A DNA stretch of 64,000 nucleotides from Paracoccus albus (GTDB lineage Bacteria; Pseudomonadota; Alphaproteobacteria; Rhodobacterales; Rhodobacteraceae), in contig NZ_CP115775.1 of assembly GCF_027913035.1 (NCBI RefSeq), positions 1,922,001-1,986,000 of the forward strand, in the 5' to 3' direction. Positions 61,835-64,000 of the stretch are shown here, one piece after another. A program made the translations under genes and the position numbers. The notes beneath the pieces were generated by a model. It saw only the letters and a list, made by a program, of their open reading frames with translations, made no database searches and was not told where the DNA came from. Positions within the stretch are counted from its first letter, which is position 1, and each line of letters begins with the position of its first letter.

Positions 61835-62371
61835 TCAACCGCATAGGCGCCTGACCTGCGCGGCCAGTGCCTCCATGTCGGAATCGGGCAGGCCGATCTC
61901 CTGCAAATGGGCGGCGGTGTTGAACAGATAATCGCGGTTAGGTCCGCGCCCACCCTCGGCACCGGCGATGATGCGTGCCTGTTCTTCAACGCACAGACCG
62001 CCTGCATATTGCCAGTGATCGGGCTGCATGACATAGCCGATGGCATTCACCTCTCGCCCATCGCTCAGCAAAAGCGGCAAAACCTCTTCACGGTAAGCGT
62101 CCGTCAGGAGTTCGCGCGCACGCACATCTGCCAGCACCCGAGGCCAGTCGGCATCCGTGATGCGCAGCGCCACCCCACGGCACGAGGCACCCTTGCTGGC
62201 ATCCAGCCCCAGCACCAGACCGGGGTTCTCATATGTCCCGCGATATTCGACGGATCGCAGGCAAAAACTGCGGTGAAACCCTTCCACCGTTGCAACGGCA
62301 CGCTCTGCCACCTCAAAGCCCGGATCCCACATCAGGGAACCATAGGCGAACAACCAGTTCTGATCGCGCAT
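61835..62371 (-). CDS. chaC: Glutathione-specific gamma-glutamylcyclotransferase (ChaC)
   Basis: The 178-residue protein has the ChaC nucleotide-like binding loop YGSLMW at residues 10-15 in MRDQNWLFAYGSLMWDPGFE, followed by CLRSVEYRGTYENPGLVLGL and CRGVALRI. ChaC degrades glutathione to 5-oxoproline and Cys-Gly. I chose the ATG at 62371 because AGGCAGAG precedes it and it starts the conserved region; a much longer frame overlaps the divergent gene's promoter. It lies downstream of nothing on its strand and 78 bases before the motor pair. Confidence 0.9.
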   Translation of the reverse strand: MRDQNWLFAYGSLMWDPGFEVAERAVATVEGFHRSFCLRSVEYRGTYENPGLVLGLDASKGASCRGVALRITDADWPRVLADVRARELLTDAYREEVLPLLLSDGREVNAIGYVMQPDHWQYAGGLCVEEQARIIAGAEGGRGPNRDYLFNTAAHLQEIGLPDSDMEALAAQVRRLCG

Positions 62372-62449
62372 CTCTGCCTCTTTCCTCAACGGCCATTCTA
62401 GGCTTACATGCTGCCGGTTCAAGCGTCGGGCGAATAAACGGAGATTGGC

Positions 62450-63493
62450 GTGAAGAAATTGCTGATCATATTGGCAATCCTCGTGATTCTGCTGAGCGGA
62501 GCCTGGTATGGCGCCGAAACATGGATGAGCAGGCTTGCCCGTGATGCGATTGCGGGCAGGCAAGATGTGTCAGCCGAGATCACGCCGATGCGAAAGGCGG
62601 GCATGCTGGGTCTGCAATTGCAGAATGTCGAGCTTGCGGGCGGGAACGGACAGGCCAGCTTTCCCGATGCGCAGACCTATGTCAGTTGGCGCGCGCCATC
62701 TACCTTGGCGGTCGACCTGCCCGATCAGGTCACGCTTCGTCCCGCAAATGGCGCACCCACGACTATCGCGCTGTCGCAGGGGCAAGCCGTAACCACGATT
62801 GCCGCAACGCGCGGTTTCGCGATCAGCCATGTCGGGCTGACCGGTCGCGAGGTCATGATCGACGAAATCCCTGTTGCGGATGCCATTGATGTAACCGCCG
62901 ATCTGACACATCGGGGCGGCGCGGCCCCAGCCGGTTCCGTGGCATCCTATCGCGTTAACCTGTCCGGGTCGGGGCTCGCCTTCGGCGCGCTGCCCGAGCG
63001 GCTGGATGTCTTCGGCCCCGTTCAGGTCTGGCTGGACGGCTTGCCGGATCGTGCCACGCTGGATGGCAGCGCACCGCCGCCTCAACTCACAGGGTTGCAG
63101 ACCCAAAACCTGACATTCACCCTGGGTGAGATGACCGCACGCCTGACCGGCCGGGTCGAGGCTGACGCCGAAGGTTTCGCAAGCGGGCAGGCCGCGATTT
63201 ACACGACAGACGGGCCGGCCTTTGTCGAAGCCGCCGTACAGGCCGGGCTGCTGCCACAGGATGTCGCGGGACCGCTTCAGGCCATCCTGACGCGCGCTGC
63301 GGGGGAACCTGCCGATGCCGATCCCGATGACGCAACGCCAGAGAACACCGATGAGAACGCGCTCGCTGATGAGGTCGTGACGCTGCCACCCGCCGCTCCG
63401 GGAGAGGTCCGCCTGCCGATATTCATGCAGGACGGCATGATGCGGTTTGGCCCCGTGCCGCTAGGTCCTGCCCCTCGCATCGCAGGATTCTAG
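62450..63493 (+). CDS. DUF2125 exported/membrane-anchored protein
   Basis: The 347-residue protein starts at GTG with GGAG at 62440-62443. An N-terminal helix (KLLIILAILVILLSGAWYGA) anchors or exports it. The DUF2125 core follows (GLQLQNVELAGGNGQASFPD; YRVNLSGSGLAFGALPERLD), rich in beta strands and reminiscent of AsmA/lipid-transfer-like folds. An acidic linker (ADADPDDATPENTDENALAD) precedes the C-terminus. No function is assigned; the family is typical of alphaproteobacteria. It is divergent from chaC. Confidence 0.85.
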   Translation: MKKLLIILAILVILLSGAWYGAETWMSRLARDAIAGRQDVSAEITPMRKAGMLGLQLQNVELAGGNGQASFPDAQTYVSWRAPSTLAVDLPDQVTLRPANGAPTTIALSQGQAVTTIAATRGFAISHVGLTGREVMIDEIPVADAIDVTADLTHRGGAAPAGSVASYRVNLSGSGLAFGALPERLDVFGPVQVWLDGLPDRATLDGSAPPPQLTGLQTQNLTFTLGEMTARLTGRVEADAEGFASGQAAIYTTDGPAFVEAAVQAGLLPQDVAGPLQAILTRAAGEPADADPDDATPENTDENALADEVVTLPPAAPGEVRLPIFMQDGMMRFGPVPLGPAPRIAGF

Positions 63494-63511
63494 GCGCGTC
63501 AGCCCCCGGTC

Positions 63512-64000
63512 TCAGGCACATCCGCTTTCGCGGCTCTCGACCTCAATCGTCGCATGGTTGATGCCAAAGCGTTCGGCAAGCAACTGTTTTGCGCCCGCGA
63601 TAACAGGCGTGAAATCCACGCCATCCTCAATCACCAGATGCATCTCGGCAGAGCTTCGCTTTTCGTCGATCTGCCAGATATGCAGGTGATGCGCCTCGAC
63701 CACGCCCGGCAGTTCGGCCATCGCCTGCTTTACCTTATCGGCGTCGGTGCCGGGCGGTGCGCCCAGCATCAGGATGCGCAAGACCGGCCTGATATCGCCC
63801 GCCACATGCCACAGGATCGCGACCGAGATCAGGATCGTCAGGATCGGATCGACCCGCATCCAGCCAAACGCCCAGACGAGCGCGCCGCCGATGATAACCG
63901 CAACAGACACGCCTGCATCGGTCAGGTTATGCAGCAAGGCCGCACGCAGGTTCAGACTGTTCTTGGCGCTGCGCCAGACAAGCGCCGCCGTCGCAAGATC
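63512..64000 (-). CDS. Cation diffusion facilitator (CDF) transporter, C-terminal part
   Basis: The frame is open to the window edge and gives 163 residues. It shows the last membrane helices (DAGVSVAVIIGGALVWAFGW; RVDPILTILISVAILWHVAG; TDAGxS with the His/Asp pair LLHNLTDAG is the metal-binding helix of CDF exporters) and the cytoplasmic ZT-dimer-like domain (VEAHHLHIWQIDEKRSSAEM; HLVIEDGVD). CDF proteins export zinc, cobalt, cadmium or iron with proton exchange. The first helices lie beyond 64000. The gene ends 18 bases from the DUF2125 gene's stop. Confidence 0.88.
   Translation of the reverse strand, partial: DLATAALVWRSAKNSLNLRAALLHNLTDAGVSVAVIIGGALVWAFGWMRVDPILTILISVAILWHVAGDIRPVLRILMLGAPPGTDADKVKQAMAELPGVVEAHHLHIWQIDEKRSSAEMHLVIEDGVDFTPVIAGAKQLLAERFGINHATIEVESRESGCA

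Noticed and set aside
1..64000. CRISPR arrays, prophage genes or a complete known defence island
   Set aside because: No regularly spaced repeats, cas genes, phage structural genes, restriction-modification or toxin-antitoxin pairs could be read in the window.

Overview
The window looks like a chromosomal segment of an alphaproteobacterium of the Rhodobacteraceae, most probably Paracoccus or a close relative. This rests on high GC, on family-level markers (DUF6280 protein, TIGR02186 protein paired with a TauE-type exporter, DUF1178 and DUF2125 proteins, metal-free type HemB, the surE-pcm-nlpD order) and on the style of the proteins. The assignment is inferred from reading, not from a search. 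Most of the window is ordinary housekeeping sequence, densely packed, with many stop/start overlaps of 1 to 4 bases. One accessory island stands out, from about 21.5 to 25.9 kb.

Layout. 0-2.4 kb: end of an SPFH/GYF_2 protein, a membrane-anchored double zinc-ribbon protein and a PfkB sugar kinase. 2.4-8.4 kb (minus strand): TSUP exporter, TIGR02186 protein, lipid-type ABC exporter, YgfZ, DNA polymerase IV and a DUF6280 protein. 8.5-11 kb: surE, pcm and an NlpD-like lipoprotein. 11-14 kb (minus): a small coiled-coil-like protein, a TolC-family channel and a degenerate PIMT homologue. 14.1-15.9 kb: tRNA-Cys, Kdo transferase and a DUF1178 protein. 15.9-21.3 kb (minus): FAH-family hydrolase, PtsP, aspartate kinase and class I aldolase. 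21.5-25.9 kb: a graveyard of transposase fragments (IS5-like, IS30, IS630, IS21) surrounding an intact kduD, the 3' end of kduI and the 5' end of a LysE-type exporter. 26-29.4 kb: mfd.

29.5-35.2 kb: a small membrane protein, hemB, a SYLF lipoprotein, a lytic transglycosylase, ssb, aroB and aroK. 35.3-39.5 kb: two uncharacterised exported or membrane proteins, xerD and a CorC-type transporter, overlapping head to tail. 39.5-43 kb (minus): a methyltransferase-like/glycosyltransferase fusion and an Uup-type ABC-F ATPase. 43.2-44.2 kb: nucleoside hydrolase. 44.2-52 kb (minus): the envelope cluster frr-uppS-cdsA-dxr-rseP-bamA-ompH. 52.4-56.7 kb: omega-amino acid aminotransferase, YitT protein, a 24-residue membrane peptide and typA. 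56.7-62.4 kb (minus): ChaC, a MotA/ExbB-like plus MotB/OmpA-like motor pair and two alpha/beta hydrolases. 62.4-64 kb: a DUF2125 protein and the end of a CDF cation transporter.

The genes mainly serve envelope construction (Bam cluster, Kdo transferase, lipid-type exporter, NlpD, TolC, transglycosylase), DNA maintenance (DinB, Mfd, SSB, XerD) and primary metabolism (LysC, AroBK, HemB, aldolase, isoprenoids). I found no phage, no CRISPR array and no complete recognised defence system. The best candidates for something under-described are the peptidoglycan-anchored motor pair at 58.6-61.8 kb, the methyltransferase-like/glycosyltransferase fusion at 39.5-41.1 kb, a possible short terminated RNA at 43.05-43.19 kb and the layered transposon island.
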